The notes under the pieces were generated by a model, which saw only the letters and a program-made list of their open reading frames with translations, was not told the origin of the DNA and did no database searches. Below are positions 37,097 to 46,001 of a stretch of DNA of 55,347 nt, one piece after another. Made by a program: the position numbers and the translations under genes. Each line of letters begins with the position of its first letter. The first letter of the stretch is position 1. This stretch comes from Polynucleobacter sp. 78F-HAINBA (GTDB lineage: Bacteria > Pseudomonadota > Gammaproteobacteria > Burkholderiales > Burkholderiaceae). Where the stretch lies: NCBI RefSeq assembly GCF_018882325.1, contig NZ_JACVOQ010000009.1:1-55347 (forward strand), read 5' to 3'.

Positions 37097-37978
37097 ATGT
37101 ATTTCGTTCGAGCCACCCTTCTTTTATGCACCCTTTTCACGTCATTTATGACGTGGGCAGTCGACTTGCAACCCAACGATATTGTTGCCCCACTGCCTAA
37201 TAAAAATTATGTAACAGTCAGTTACCTGAATACTGGAAACTCCACGCTATATAAAAATGGGGCGGCACAAGCCGGCAACCCAGTCATTGATACGCAGAGT
37301 GCAATTTTTCGTGGGACCAGAACATACGATCTTGGCAGCCTGCCAGCAGTCAGCTTTATTCAAATGCCTTACGGATCCATCCAACCTGCGGGCTCACTAG
37401 CAAGCCAAGCAAGCGCTACCGGGGTTGGTGACCTCACTATTGCAACGGCCATATGGCCGTATCACAACAGAGCCACCAGAACCTACCTTGGCTTAGCGGG
37501 ATATCTAATCAGCCCAACCGGCAGCTATTCCAGTCAGCGCGCTTTTAATGTTAGTGAGAATCGTTTTCGCACGGACTTGCAGATGGGTTTTCAAACGCCG
37601 ATCACTTCTAGCATAGATGGAATGATTGCAGTCGACACTATGTGGTTTGGGGGCAATAGCCAATGTGCAGCCACCTGCAATTCGTTAACCAATGTATCGC
37701 TAAACCAAAAGCCTCTAACCACTACACAGCTTGGCCCCATTTATCGTATTAATGAAATTTTCACCGTAGGGGCGTCATACTTTTATGTAGCAGGCGGTGC
37801 GACTTCAATCAACAATAACTATATGAATAACGTTGCAAACACACAAAGATTTTTATTAAGCGGGCAAGCGCACACGCCAATCGGTAGATTCTCACTGCAG
37901 TACGGACGTGATACGGAAATTAAAAATGGCTTCGTTCAAAACCGCTTGCTTGCCATTCGACTCATGAAAGAGTTTTAA
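37097..37978 (+). CDS. Outer-membrane protein, phenol-degradation meta-pathway transporter-like (MetA/PF13557-like)
   Basis: A 293-residue beta-barrel protein with a signal peptide (FTSFMTWAVD), repeated alternating strands such as YVTVSYLNTGNSTLY and RTYLGLAGYLISPTGSYSS, and a terminal Phe (RLMKEF). It resembles the MetA-type channel proteins that accompany aromatic degradation, but no degradation genes are nearby, so the substrate is unknown. Confidence 0.7.
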   Translation: MYFVRATLLLCTLFTSFMTWAVDLQPNDIVAPLPNKNYVTVSYLNTGNSTLYKNGAAQAGNPVIDTQSAIFRGTRTYDLGSLPAVSFIQMPYGSIQPAGSLASQASATGVGDLTIATAIWPYHNRATRTYLGLAGYLISPTGSYSSQRAFNVSENRFRTDLQMGFQTPITSSIDGMIAVDTMWFGGNSQCAATCNSLTNVSLNQKPLTTTQLGPIYRINEIFTVGASYFYVAGGATSINNNYMNNVANTQRFLLSGQAHTPIGRFSLQYGRDTEIKNGFVQNRLLAIRLMKEF

Positions 37979-37992
37979 AAAATAAGTCCGGC

Positions 37993-38460
37993 TTATTTAT
38001 ATTGCTTAGTCTGAGTATTTTTGTAAGTGGTCCAGTATTTCTGCATCTCAATGAACAAAAAGGAAGCAGACCAGGTAATCAAGATGAAGCCTGTCAGCGC
38101 CTCCACCCCAGTGAGATACCTCAAATAGCCCTGCGCCACGATCTCCCCATACCCCAAAGTGGTAAAGGTAACGAAGGATAGATAAGCGCAATCGAGCAAC
38201 ATGCCATGTCCTGAGAGATTGCCAACAAGACCTCCCATCACAGGAAATTGCAAAGTAAAGAAATAACCTAAGGCAAAAAGCCAGATTTCAAGGACGTGGG
38301 CAATAAAGATAGAGCCGACGCCTACGAGAACTCTAAAACGCGGTGCAATATGAGCCAACTTAGGTAGCAATCTATCTAGCTGAAAAAGCGCCTCGTAATG
38401 AAGCAAAATCGCTAGGAGCGCTAGAGAAGCATTGACGATGAGGGCAACAATGAGCAACAT
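37993..38460 (-). CDS. Voltage-independent potassium channel-like protein
   Basis: About 155 residues with four hydrophobic segments and the K+ selectivity filter in SFVTFTTLGYGEIVAQ. I place the start at ATG 38460, because GGGGGAT is about 10 bases upstream; an in-frame ATG at 38478 has no clear site. The gene follows the eRF1-like gene on the same strand and may be part of the FNR-box operon. A hairpin at 38470-38490 covers its ribosome site. Confidence 0.8.
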   Translation of the reverse strand: MLLIVALIVNASLALLAILLHYEALFQLDRLLPKLAHIAPRFRVLVGVGSIFIAHVLEIWLFALGYFFTLQFPVMGGLVGNLSGHGMLLDCAYLSFVTFTTLGYGEIVAQGYLRYLTGVEALTGFILITWSASFLFIEMQKYWTTYKNTQTKQYK

Positions 38461-38469
38461 AGATAAATT

Positions 38470-38490
38470 ATCCCCCATTTGCAGGGGGAT
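38470..38490 (-). promoter_or_regulatory. Hairpin sequestering the K+ channel ribosome-binding site
   Basis: On the minus strand ATCCCCC and GGGGGAT pair across a 7-base loop, with GGGGGAT being the likely Shine-Dalgarno of the channel gene. Such a stem could reduce translation or respond to temperature or upstream translation. It is not followed by a T run in the leftward direction, so it is less likely a terminator. Confidence 0.45.
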
Positions 38491-38497
38491 AAAAAAA

Positions 38498-38902
38498 TCA
38501 ACCGGTAATGATAGTGTCGCCCTTTAAAGCATCAACCCTGGCAAAGTATTTTTTAGCATAAGCCAGCAACTGACCATCACTTGGATGATCAACAGTCTCA
38601 ATGCCAACTACTTTTTCAGCAATACCATGATCATGCTTAGTAGCATGCTTCATTAAATCCAATTTTGCAGATCCTGGACCCACAATCAAAATCTCTTTAG
38701 ATTCCATAACCGCTTGAATGACTTCATGCAAATAATGTTGATCGGGTTCAGCACGTGCACCACTGACTGAACCACTTTTGTGATGCACATTTTTATGGGT
38801 AGACCGAGTCTTAATAACTTCACTCTCACTTGCGGTGGGATTGAAATAAATAACGTGGGCTTCTTGATGATCAATCCAAATAACTGAGTGATTAAATGAC
38901 AT
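38498..38902 (-). CDS. eRF1-domain protein (bacterial translational-machinery-like protein)
   Basis: A 134-residue protein with SVIWIDHQEAHVIYF and ILIVGPGSAKLDLMKHATKHD, the arrangement of the small bacterial eRF1-like/translational machinery protein family. The role is not established; RNA or ribosome binding is suspected. It is the second gene of a possible FNR-controlled leftward operon. Confidence 0.75.
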   Translation of the reverse strand: MSFNHSVIWIDHQEAHVIYFNPTASESEVIKTRSTHKNVHHKSGSVSGARAEPDQHYLHEVIQAVMESKEILIVGPGSAKLDLMKHATKHDHGIAEKVVGIETVDHPSDGQLLAYAKKYFARVDALKGDTIITG

Positions 38903-38951
38903 ATTTTCTCTTTCTAAATAAAAAACGGGGTACTACAACAATAAAAAATAA

Positions 38952-39218
38952 TTAATCCAAGATCAGATCATGGCTAAATAAGTGAACAGCGCCATCAATG
39001 GCATGACCATTCAAAATCTTTTGCTCTGCTATGGAGAGCAACTTTAATTGATGGGTCTTAAACAATTGCAAGGCATTTGTCTCAACACCATCAGGATCTA
39101 AATCTTGTAGGGCCTCATAACTAAAGCTGCACTTCAGAGGCTTACCTTCAAGGATTGCTGGATAAGAGACATCGCCGTTTTCTAAAACGGCTGCAGGACC
39201 AACAAATTCAAGCTTCAT
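38952..39218 (-). CDS. DUF1488-family protein
   Basis: An 88-residue protein with KCSFSYEALQDLDPDGVETNALQLFKTHQ, typical of DUF1488, a small family of unknown function. It is the first gene behind the perfect FNR box at 39285, 49 bases upstream of eRF1-like. Confidence 0.75.
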   Translation of the reverse strand: MKLEFVGPAAVLENGDVSYPAILEGKPLKCSFSYEALQDLDPDGVETNALQLFKTHQLKLLSIAEQKILNGHAIDGAVHLFSHDLILD

Positions 39219-39284
39219 GGGGGCTCACTTTATTAAAAATAATCAAATAACTCTAATATTTTGAACCTAATAGGAAGAGTGTAC

Positions 39285-39298
39285 TTGATACACATCAA
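39285..39298 (-). promoter_or_regulatory. FNR box upstream of DUF1488 operon
   Basis: The palindrome TTGATACACATCAA here (TTGATGTGTATCAA on the minus strand) is an exact match to the FNR consensus. Its centre is 73 bases upstream of the DUF1488 start, which allows a class II promoter with transcription starting near 39250. The adjacent rightward flank is the end of a leftward gene, so the site can only serve the DUF1488 operon. Confidence 0.75.
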
Positions 39299-39313
39299 CT
39301 TAATCACCCTTAA

Positions 39314-40120
39314 CTAGCGTGCATCCAGCTTTCGTTGGGTTAAAAAGTTCTGAGCAGTTCTGGCGAGATGAATATCGTGAGCTTTACTTAAGCTTGCAGA
39401 TCGCTTCAGGAGATCCTCTGATGGAGTGCTGAGACTCAAGTCTTTACATACGAATAGAATTTGATTCATTCGATCATCTTCCACCACCAAGACGGATGGA
39501 TACTCAAAAACCCGATCAATTCGCTCTTGGTACACCTGATTGAGCCCTGCTGCGCCAGAGAAATTAATTACCAAGACACCGTTGGGATTTAAACATGCTA
39601 GGCAACTAGCATAAAAATCCTCGCTGCATAGTTGGACTGCCTGCCCCAACTTGGTATAACCATCAACAAGCAGTACATCAAATTTCTCTTCAGTGTCCCG
39701 CAAATACGCTGCACCATCAGCTTCCAACACCTTAAAGTGAGCGCTATTTACTGGGACATGAAACTTATTTTTGAGAGCAATTACTTTGGAGTTATTTTCC
39801 AAAACTAAGATAGAAGCGCCCGGCAAATAATGATGGCAGTATTTGGCGAGTGATCCACCCCCCAAGCCGATCATCGCAATACTCTTGGGATTTTCATGGA
39901 ACAGCAAAAAGCCCATCATGGTCTCGGTATAACTTACCACCAAGCGAATAGGGGCCTGCATATCCATCAGACTTTGAGTAGACTCGCTATCAAAATAGAG
40001 CGCTTTGAACTTCTTACTCTCGACGATATAGGGCTCGCCGTCAGTACCGTCAAACCTTTCTTTTAATTTAGAGAGGCTCTCTTTAAGGCTTTGGATTCCT
40101 GCTGATGGGATGAGAGACAT
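39314..40120 (-). CDS. Spermidine synthase-like methyltransferase-fold protein
   Basis: About 268 residues. The Rossmann-like domain contains MIGLGGGSLAKYCHHYLPGASILVLENN and EKFDVLLVDGYTK, as in the spermine/spermidine synthase family. The usual acidic residues for the aminopropyl acceptor are only partly visible, so it may not make spermidine. The start could also be TTG 40126. Function uncertain. Confidence 0.75.
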   Translation of the reverse strand: MSLIPSAGIQSLKESLSKLKERFDGTDGEPYIVESKKFKALYFDSESTQSLMDMQAPIRLVVSYTETMMGFLLFHENPKSIAMIGLGGGSLAKYCHHYLPGASILVLENNSKVIALKNKFHVPVNSAHFKVLEADGAAYLRDTEEKFDVLLVDGYTKLGQAVQLCSEDFYASCLACLNPNGVLVINFSGAAGLNQVYQERIDRVFEYPSVLVVEDDRMNQILFVCKDLSLSTPSEDLLKRSASLSKAHDIHLARTAQNFLTQRKLDAR

Positions 40121-40242
40121 CCCCAATCATAAAGCCCCTAACCCCTCCCCCACTTTAGATGACATAGTTCGCCATTATTTAAAGTGAGGAAAACACCCGC
40201 AGCAGCAGGTGTTTAAACAAAACCTACTGTAGTGAACCAGGA

Positions 40243-41949
40243 TTACTTTAAGCTCACCTGCTTGCCGTCAATCCAAGTTCCGCTCACCTTGATATTGCGA
40301 ATTTCTGCTGGCGGAGTCTTGCGGGGATTCCTTTCAAGCACAACCAAGTCGGCCTGCTTACCCACTTCTAAGCTACCTACGATATTGTCAGCAAAGATTT
40401 GATACGCAGCGTCGATAGTAATCGCACGAATGGCATCATCAACAGAAACCGCTTGAGTTGGCCCAAGGACCTTTTGTGGAGGCAGTTGCCATAGGCGTGT
40501 TACCTCTTCACTGACATAGTTCAAAGGCCCGACATTGGAAACTGGCGAGTCACTATGCAGCGTAAATTTACCGCCCGCACGCTTAAAGTCTCCGGCTGGA
40601 TCAATTCGTTCGGCACGCTCAGACCCAATGATGTGGTTACTAAAGGCTGCACCCCAGTAATCAACGTGGCCAATAGTAAAGCTTGGTATTACGCCCAATG
40701 TGACTGCCTTTTTAACGTGCTCTGGATGATTAACCGTGAAATGCTCAATACGCAAACGACGTTCCTGCGGCTTAGGATTACCCGCCAATAACTTGGAATA
40801 GCTATTTAAAGCTTGATCAATCGCTTTATCACCATTTGAATGTGAAGAAATTTGCCAGCCTTGATCAAAATACGACTTCATAGAAGCATAAATATCTGCA
40901 TCTTTAAAGTTGAGTGAACCACTCCATTTGCTATCTTTGGGATAGCTATATGGCTGATTGAGCGCGGCGGTTAAACCTTGAGTAGATCCATCAGTAATGT
41001 ATTTAACGCCAATGAAGCGCAGCTTATCATCGCCATCATTGGGCTTAATAGCTTTATATCCAACAGGTAAAGTCTCGCTAAATAAGTATCCGCGCACCCG
41101 AATAGGTGATGCATTCTTCGCAAAAATACCCTTATAAATTGCGATCTCTTTATCAACACCAAAATTACCACCCACACTCATATCAGATGCTGTTGTTACT
41201 CCGGTGGATGCCATTTTCTTCATGGTGCCCTCAATAGCAGCAAATAATTGCTCTTCCGTTGGGTTTGGCATTTTGGCCATAAATGGCAAATAAGTCGGTG
41301 GCTCCACCAGCTTGCCAGTGAGCCGACCCTTTGCATCCTTCACATAAATGCCGCCGCCAGCAGGATTTGGAGTTTTATTGGTAACGCCTGCAATCTCCAA
41401 AGCCTTGTGATTGACGTAGCCGATATGGCCGGATTGGTTCACGATAAAAATAGGAACGGTGGTTGATACCTTATCTAAATCGTCAGCAGTGAGTTCTGCC
41501 ATAAATGGGGTTGTACGTGATGGATCAACACCAAAGCCAAATAACCAACCACCAGCAGGCACATTCTTCAATCCTGCTTTCATTTTCTGAATTAAAGTTT
41601 CTTTAGTGTCATAAGGCAAAGTAAAGTTACTTAAATTTAATCCTAAGCCTTCAAAGACTGCAGTCACCATGATGTGCACGTGTGGCTCTACAAATCCTGG
41701 CATCAGTGTTTGACCCTGAAGATCAATTATCTTGGTAGCGCTAGCCTGCCACTCCTTGGTGACCGCATCTTTAGTGCCAACGGCAACAATCTTGCCGTTT
41801 TGGACTGCTAATGCTTGCACTTCTTCATTTTTGGCATTTACCGTAACAATCGGGCCGCCAAAAAAGATGGTGTCAGCATTGCCTTTTGCAAAAGTGGCTG
41901 CGCATTGTGTCATCAGCAGTGCGGTCAATAACTTGGGTGCGAATTTCAT
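40243..41949 (-). CDS. Exported amidohydrolase, YtcJ-like family
   Basis: A 568-residue protein with a signal peptide (TALLMTQCAATFAKG) and an amidohydrolase fold: MPGFVEPHVHIM (metal HxH), the SHSNGDKAIDQAL segment, RLRIEHFTV and HSDSPVSN. It belongs to the YtcJ/LAF3 type of metal-dependent hydrolases. Substrate unknown. Its location in the periplasm is unusual for this family and suggests action on an external compound. Confidence 0.85.
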   Translation of the reverse strand: MKFAPKLLTALLMTQCAATFAKGNADTIFFGGPIVTVNAKNEEVQALAVQNGKIVAVGTKDAVTKEWQASATKIIDLQGQTLMPGFVEPHVHIMVTAVFEGLGLNLSNFTLPYDTKETLIQKMKAGLKNVPAGGWLFGFGVDPSRTTPFMAELTADDLDKVSTTVPIFIVNQSGHIGYVNHKALEIAGVTNKTPNPAGGGIYVKDAKGRLTGKLVEPPTYLPFMAKMPNPTEEQLFAAIEGTMKKMASTGVTTASDMSVGGNFGVDKEIAIYKGIFAKNASPIRVRGYLFSETLPVGYKAIKPNDGDDKLRFIGVKYITDGSTQGLTAALNQPYSYPKDSKWSGSLNFKDADIYASMKSYFDQGWQISSHSNGDKAIDQALNSYSKLLAGNPKPQERRLRIEHFTVNHPEHVKKAVTLGVIPSFTIGHVDYWGAAFSNHIIGSERAERIDPAGDFKRAGGKFTLHSDSPVSNVGPLNYVSEEVTRLWQLPPQKVLGPTQAVSVDDAIRAITIDAAYQIFADNIVGSLEVGKQADLVVLERNPRKTPPAEIRNIKVSGTWIDGKQVSLK

Positions 41950-41990
41950 ATTTACTTCCTAAATGTGAGCAGCGATTATTTGAGACTTAC

Positions 41991-42764
41991 TTAAAACTTA
42001 AATGTCACAGCCACTTGCGGGCCCAACATAGTAGTTTTTTGCAAAACGCCACCGTCTTTCATATCGTAGTAAAGCGCGCGGTAAGTTAATGAGGCATCAA
42101 TCAAGCTACCAAACGTCTTGCCCACGCCAGCCATTGCCTGCCATGTGAGATTGGTGGTACCACCACCGCTACCGATATCGCCATAGAACGGCACATACCA
42201 AGTGGAATCTGAGATGCGATAGCGACCTTTTACGCCAACGATTGGGTCAACAGTGGAGGTAGTTTTTGATACAGTTCCAACACCGCCTACATTTAATGTT
42301 GCCGTTGCATAAATTGCGCGCGCACCAAATAAGGCGTCTACATAGACATCTTTAGTGTTGGCAACTGTATAGGTTGCGACGCCAGTAAGAATTGTTTGCT
42401 GAACAGTAACTTTATCGCCAAGTGATCCGCCTTCAACTGGAATGGCTCCAGTTTTTTGTAGGGTAGCGGAGATCACATCACCCATGAGACCCCAGCTCCC
42501 CTTATGAGCCTCAGCAGAAATCATGCCGCCCGACTTAAGGGCACCCAATACATTGCTTGTCGTAAAGTCTGCCGACTTAGCAAGCCCACTATCAAGACCA
42601 AGAGTTCCTTTAATGCCTGTAGCCCATAGATAGGGGGTTACTTCAAAGCGCCATTCAGTTGAAATCTTTGGGATAGGAGATGACTCCTCAGCAGCATGCG
42701 AATGGGTGGCGAGCAAAGCTAAGGCAAAGATCCCTACAAGAATCTTAATGAGAGTATTTTTCAT
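41991..42764 (-). CDS. Outer-membrane beta-barrel protein
   Basis: About 257 residues with signal peptide (FALALLATHSHAAEE) followed by WRFEVTPYLWATGIKGTLGL and a C-terminal GPQVAVTFKF ending in Phe. The alternating pattern indicates an eight- or more-stranded barrel. It is 41 bases upstream of the amidohydrolase gene on the same strand, so both may form an operon. Confidence 0.75.
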   Translation of the reverse strand: MKNTLIKILVGIFALALLATHSHAAEESSPIPKISTEWRFEVTPYLWATGIKGTLGLDSGLAKSADFTTSNVLGALKSGGMISAEAHKGSWGLMGDVISATLQKTGAIPVEGGSLGDKVTVQQTILTGVATYTVANTKDVYVDALFGARAIYATATLNVGGVGTVSKTTSTVDPIVGVKGRYRISDSTWYVPFYGDIGSGGGTTNLTWQAMAGVGKTFGSLIDASLTYRALYYDMKDGGVLQKTTMLGPQVAVTFKF

Positions 42765-42940
42765 AATGGGCAAATGAATCAAGCTGAATTAAAAAGATGC
42801 TAAAAATTACAATGGCTATTTTAAAGGGCTTTGTACCTTAGACGGCATATTACAAACCCCAATAACCCACTCAATCTGCAAAAAATCTGACCCTACACTA
42901 CACTGAGCTCAGTGCCCACATACACTGTAAAAGGAAAAAA

Positions 42941-43576
42941 ATGAGTCTAATAGATAAACTGCAGTGGCGCTATGCTACTAAAAAAATGGATGCATCAAAA
43001 CATGTCCCGGAAGATAAAATTGATCTCATCCTTGAAGCCATTAGATTGACTGCAAGCTCAAGTGGACTTCAGCCTTATGAGGTAATTGTTATTACGAATA
43101 AAGGCATTCGCCAGAAGATTAGAGCAGCCGCTAATGATCAATCTCAAATAGCTGATTGCTCCCATTTACTTGTTTTTGCAGCGTGGGATAACTACACTGC
43201 AGAACGCATCAACGCTGCATTTGATATGACTGAGTCCATCCGCAACTTTACGAGCGAGTCTGGCACTGCATATCGCCAAATGCTTCTCAAAGTATATCCG
43301 GCTCGAGATGCCGAAACAAACTTCACCCACGCAGCTAAGCAAGCCTACATTGGCCTGGGCACAGCCTTGATTGCTGCCGCCTATGAACAAGTTGACTGCA
43401 CTCCCATGGAAGGCTTTAATCCAAGCGCAGTAGATGACATTCTGGATCTACCGGCCAAGGGTTTACGCAGTGTGATCTTACTTCCCCTGGGATATCGGAA
43501 TGCCGATGAAGATTGGCTCGTCAAGCTCAAAAAGGTACGAAGAGCTAAAGATCAATTTATATCTTGGATTAAATAA
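42941..43576 (+). CDS. NAD(P)H-dependent nitroreductase-family oxidoreductase
   Basis: A 211-residue FMN enzyme starting SLIDKLQWRYATKKMD, with RLTASSSGLQPYEVIVI for FMN binding, AYIGLGTALIAAAYEQVDCTPMEGF and a C-terminal VILLPLGYRNADEDWL. This matches the NfsB/YdgI-type group that reduces nitro compounds and quinones. AAAGGA lies about 8 bases before the ATG. Confidence 0.9.
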   Translation: MSLIDKLQWRYATKKMDASKHVPEDKIDLILEAIRLTASSSGLQPYEVIVITNKGIRQKIRAAANDQSQIADCSHLLVFAAWDNYTAERINAAFDMTESIRNFTSESGTAYRQMLLKVYPARDAETNFTHAAKQAYIGLGTALIAAAYEQVDCTPMEGFNPSAVDDILDLPAKGLRSVILLPLGYRNADEDWLVKLKKVRRAKDQFISWIK

Positions 43577-43599
43577 AGCGATATCAGCTTGCATTCAAC

Positions 43600-44250
43600 C
43601 TATATAAGGTGCCCAGTCTTAACAAAGATTGTGCAACCTTCTTTGCTAAAGGGTTGATGCAAGCTCATGTGGGGGCTCCTAATCCATGAGCCCGCAGGAT
43701 AGCGCCCATGCTCATCCTCGAACACACCCTCCACAACAAAAATTTCCTCGCCACCATAATGCTTATGTGGATTGAAATAGGTTTGAGGTGCCCATCTCAC
43801 CAATGTAGACCCTGTACCCTGCCTCATGAGCGGCATTACCGTTAAACCGGGCACCATCCCCTGAAACCATGGCGCAACATGCGTATCCACAACCTCACGC
43901 TCAGTCTGCTCAGCCCCAATATGCCTCAACTTGACGAAAAGAGTACAGCCACCCTCACTAAAAGGGGTATGAGATGATCCCGGGGGATTCATGATGTAGG
44001 TGCCAGCTGGATAGCTACCAGTCTCATCACTAAACACCCCCTCTAAAACCAAGATCTCTTCTCCAAATTCATGGGTATGGCTTGGAAAATTCGCTCCAGC
44101 TTCGTATCGAACGATCGAGGTAGCTCTTGCCACCTCATCGCCCTGGCGATCAAGCATGCGTCTCTCAACACCCATTGTGGGGCTTGAGGCCCACGGCAGA
44201 TCATGATGATTAAGCACTACACGCTTACTGTAGTCAGAATGAATATCCAT
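43600..44250 (-). CDS. Two-cupin protein (ChrR-like cupin)
   Basis: A 216-residue protein made of two cupin domains in tandem. Each shows the metal motif: FPSHTHEFGEEILVLEG with SYPAGTYIMNPPGSSHTPFS, and FNPHKHYGGEEIFVVEG with RYPAGSWIRSPHMSLHQPFS. It resembles the cupin part of ChrR anti-sigma factors but lacks the N-terminal sigma-binding domain. Function could be metal-dependent or acetylacetone-cleaving-like; not decided. Confidence 0.85.
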   Translation of the reverse strand: MDIHSDYSKRVVLNHHDLPWASSPTMGVERRMLDRQGDEVARATSIVRYEAGANFPSHTHEFGEEILVLEGVFSDETGSYPAGTYIMNPPGSSHTPFSEGGCTLFVKLRHIGAEQTEREVVDTHVAPWFQGMVPGLTVMPLMRQGTGSTLVRWAPQTYFNPHKHYGGEEIFVVEGVFEDEHGRYPAGSWIRSPHMSLHQPFSKEGCTIFVKTGHLI

Positions 44251-44320
44251 AAGAATCTTTGCGCTAATTAACTGTTAGCTATAAGAATAACAATGGAACA
44301 GAATTGCTGCTCAAAAGAGA

Positions 44321-44342
44321 AAAGCCACCCGAAGGCGGCTTT
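44321..44342. terminator. Rho-independent terminator after the lipase gene
   Basis: AAAGCC and GGCTTT arms with an inner CC/GG pair form a hairpin; leftward it is followed by TTTTCTCTTTT. It terminates the lipase transcript before the cupin gene. Confidence 0.8.
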
Positions 44343-44365
44343 CCCGGTGAAGAAAATTACTTTCC

Positions 44366-45661
44366 TTAATTTTGAGGGCATGCATTCGCCAATGGCTTTC
44401 CAGCAATGCGGTCTTTGACCCACTCTAGATACATGGGTGCTGAAACACCAGGTGTTGAAAAGTGCGTTTGCTCTCCTGGAAGCTGAACTCTGCCGATATT
44501 TGCCCCCATGGCACACATCTGCTTTTGATAGAGCTCATGCATAACCGGAGGAACCGCGGTATCTTTTGTGCCCCAGTAAATCACAACTGGCGCCGTTGGT
44601 TTTACTGGCTTGACACTACCATCAACAAATGCCTTCACCCATGCCAAAGAGTTGCTTGGCTCAGTCTTTAATAATGATTTGTATTGATCTCCATAAGCAT
44701 AGCTAAAAGTATCAGCTAGTACATGCATACATTTATTTCTGGATAGCTTGTCAACAACCTTTGCACCTTCATCAGTCAACACATCACTTAGCTGTAGATT
44801 GGGATATGCAGCTTGAGCACCCCAAAGCCCCATTACATAATGAGCAAATAAAAATACATTCGGGACATTGGCTTGCGTAAACTCATTCATGAGCTTCTTC
44901 GCCCCGGCTTCATCACTTGGAACCACTGAAAGCATGGCTGCAACATCATCCGGCGCCAAAGCAACATAACCAAGATACTGCAGATCATCGGCGGCGGTAC
45001 CTTTAAGAGCCTGATAGCCCAGTAAGCTTGCAGCAGCAATAGTCGCTCCACCACCCTGTGACCAACCATACACAACTGTCTTTTTACCAGCTGCCACCTC
45101 TTTCATGGAGCTAGCTGCCCTTGCAGCATTAATAACATCCCTGCCATTTGTCCCGGCCACGGCATATTGATGCTTGCCCCCACCACCTAAACCCTGGTAG
45201 TCAGTAGCAACAATCACATAACCCTCTTTAATAAATTGCTCCACATTGGGAATACCGTAATCCGTCCAAGAGTTGCCATCCATCAAAAAATATTCATTCA
45301 GAGGTGCCGTTGGATCAATCACCTGAGAAGGTCCGCAATTTTGAGCTGAGCCGGTTGTGCCATGAGCCCAGGACATAATAGGCCTACCCTCTTTGGGAGC
45401 GACTCCATTTGGAGTAATGATGACTCCAGTGGCAATTGTCTTGCGCTCACCAACATCAGACGAGATGTAGGCAATTCTCCAAGCCTGCGCGCCTTTAACG
45501 GAAGTATCAATCTTCTCCTTCTTAATTACTTGCCCCAACTTACCATCAGGGGCCATTTTCATCACAGCAGAGTAAAAAGGCGGCATTGGTGGATCAGCAA
45601 AAACTGAAGGTGAGACGATGCAGATAGAAGCTGAAACTAGGAGGCGGAAAAATTTGTTCAT
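44366..45661 (-). CDS. Secreted alpha/beta-hydrolase lipase (secretory lipase family)
   Basis: A 431-residue protein with a signal peptide (VSASICIVSPSVFADP) and a lipase-type alpha/beta fold. The nucleophile elbow is GWSQGGG, the oxyanion region MSWAHGTTG, and the acid/His near VIYWGTKDTAVPP and GEQTHFSTPG. Matches the secretory lipase family (PF03583-like). Substrate not determined. Confidence 0.87.
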   Translation of the reverse strand: MNKFFRLLVSASICIVSPSVFADPPMPPFYSAVMKMAPDGKLGQVIKKEKIDTSVKGAQAWRIAYISSDVGERKTIATGVIITPNGVAPKEGRPIMSWAHGTTGSAQNCGPSQVIDPTAPLNEYFLMDGNSWTDYGIPNVEQFIKEGYVIVATDYQGLGGGGKHQYAVAGTNGRDVINAARAASSMKEVAAGKKTVVYGWSQGGGATIAAASLLGYQALKGTAADDLQYLGYVALAPDDVAAMLSVVPSDEAGAKKLMNEFTQANVPNVFLFAHYVMGLWGAQAAYPNLQLSDVLTDEGAKVVDKLSRNKCMHVLADTFSYAYGDQYKSLLKTEPSNSLAWVKAFVDGSVKPVKPTAPVVIYWGTKDTAVPPVMHELYQKQMCAMGANIGRVQLPGEQTHFSTPGVSAPMYLEWVKDRIAGKPLANACPQN

Positions 45662-45735
45662 AAGATCGATTTTTTACACAATACAAAAAAAATAATACAC
45701 CTAGAAAGGGGTATGGCCTTAAGCAAAGCTTAAAA

Positions 45736-45763
45736 AAAATACCAACCCAAAGGCTGGTATTTT
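45736..45763. terminator. Terminator downstream of the tRNA 3' fragment
   Basis: AAAATACCA and TGGTATTTT form a hairpin flanked by A- and T-rich tracts. It lies just past the CCA end of the tRNA fragment at 45770, as expected for the native terminator of a leftward tRNA gene, and before the lipase start. Confidence 0.75.
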
Positions 45764-45769
45764 CATTTA

Positions 45770-45814
45770 TGGTGGGCCCTCCAGGACTTGAACCTGGGGC
45801 CAAAGGATGATGAG
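45770..45814 (-). tRNA. 3' fragment of a tRNA gene (CAT-anticodon type), possible attachment scar
   Basis: The minus strand reads an anticodon-loop-like CTCATCA, a variable region, a perfect T arm (CCAGG-TTCAAGT-CCTGG) and the acceptor 3' strand AGGGCCCACCA. No matching 5' half (GGGCCCT start or D arm) exists in the adjacent DNA. Three-prime tRNA fragments of this kind are typical of att sites left by integrative elements. The CAT-anticodon (Ile2 or Met) assignment is by analogy. It is probably not a functional tRNA. Confidence 0.7.
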
Positions 45815-45962
45815 AGCAGAAACCCAAAGAATACCGTTAGGATTTCAAGAGGCTACAGCGCCAGATTATCGATATATGAGCTTTTGTGTGACCAGATTAG
45901 CAGGCTCACAATAAGAACTATTTCACTCCTTGGTTTTAAAAACCAAAGGAATATTGAAGATT
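45815..45962. other. Gene-free segment between tRNA fragment and dadA terminator
   Basis: No coding frame with support is seen here. An imperfect inverted repeat CCTTGGTTTT/AAAACCAAAGG at about 45927-45950 is present. The segment directly upstream of the tRNA fragment does not match a tRNA, which suggests that it is foreign DNA joined to the tRNA end. Confidence 0.5.
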
Positions 45963-45991
45963 GATAAGCGTTACTTAAAGTAACGCTTATC
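45963..45991. terminator. Terminator of dadA
   Basis: A perfect inverted repeat, GATAAGCGTTACTT on one side and AAGTAACGCTTATC on the other, begins 11 bases after the dadA stop. It is stem-rich but has no long T run leftward, so confidence is moderate. Confidence 0.65.
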
Positions 45992-46001
45992 TATTACTTA
46001 C

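Noticed and set aside
45770..45850. An intact tRNA gene
   Set aside because: The T arm and acceptor 3' strand are perfect, but no D arm, 5' acceptor strand or anticodon 5' stem is present upstream.
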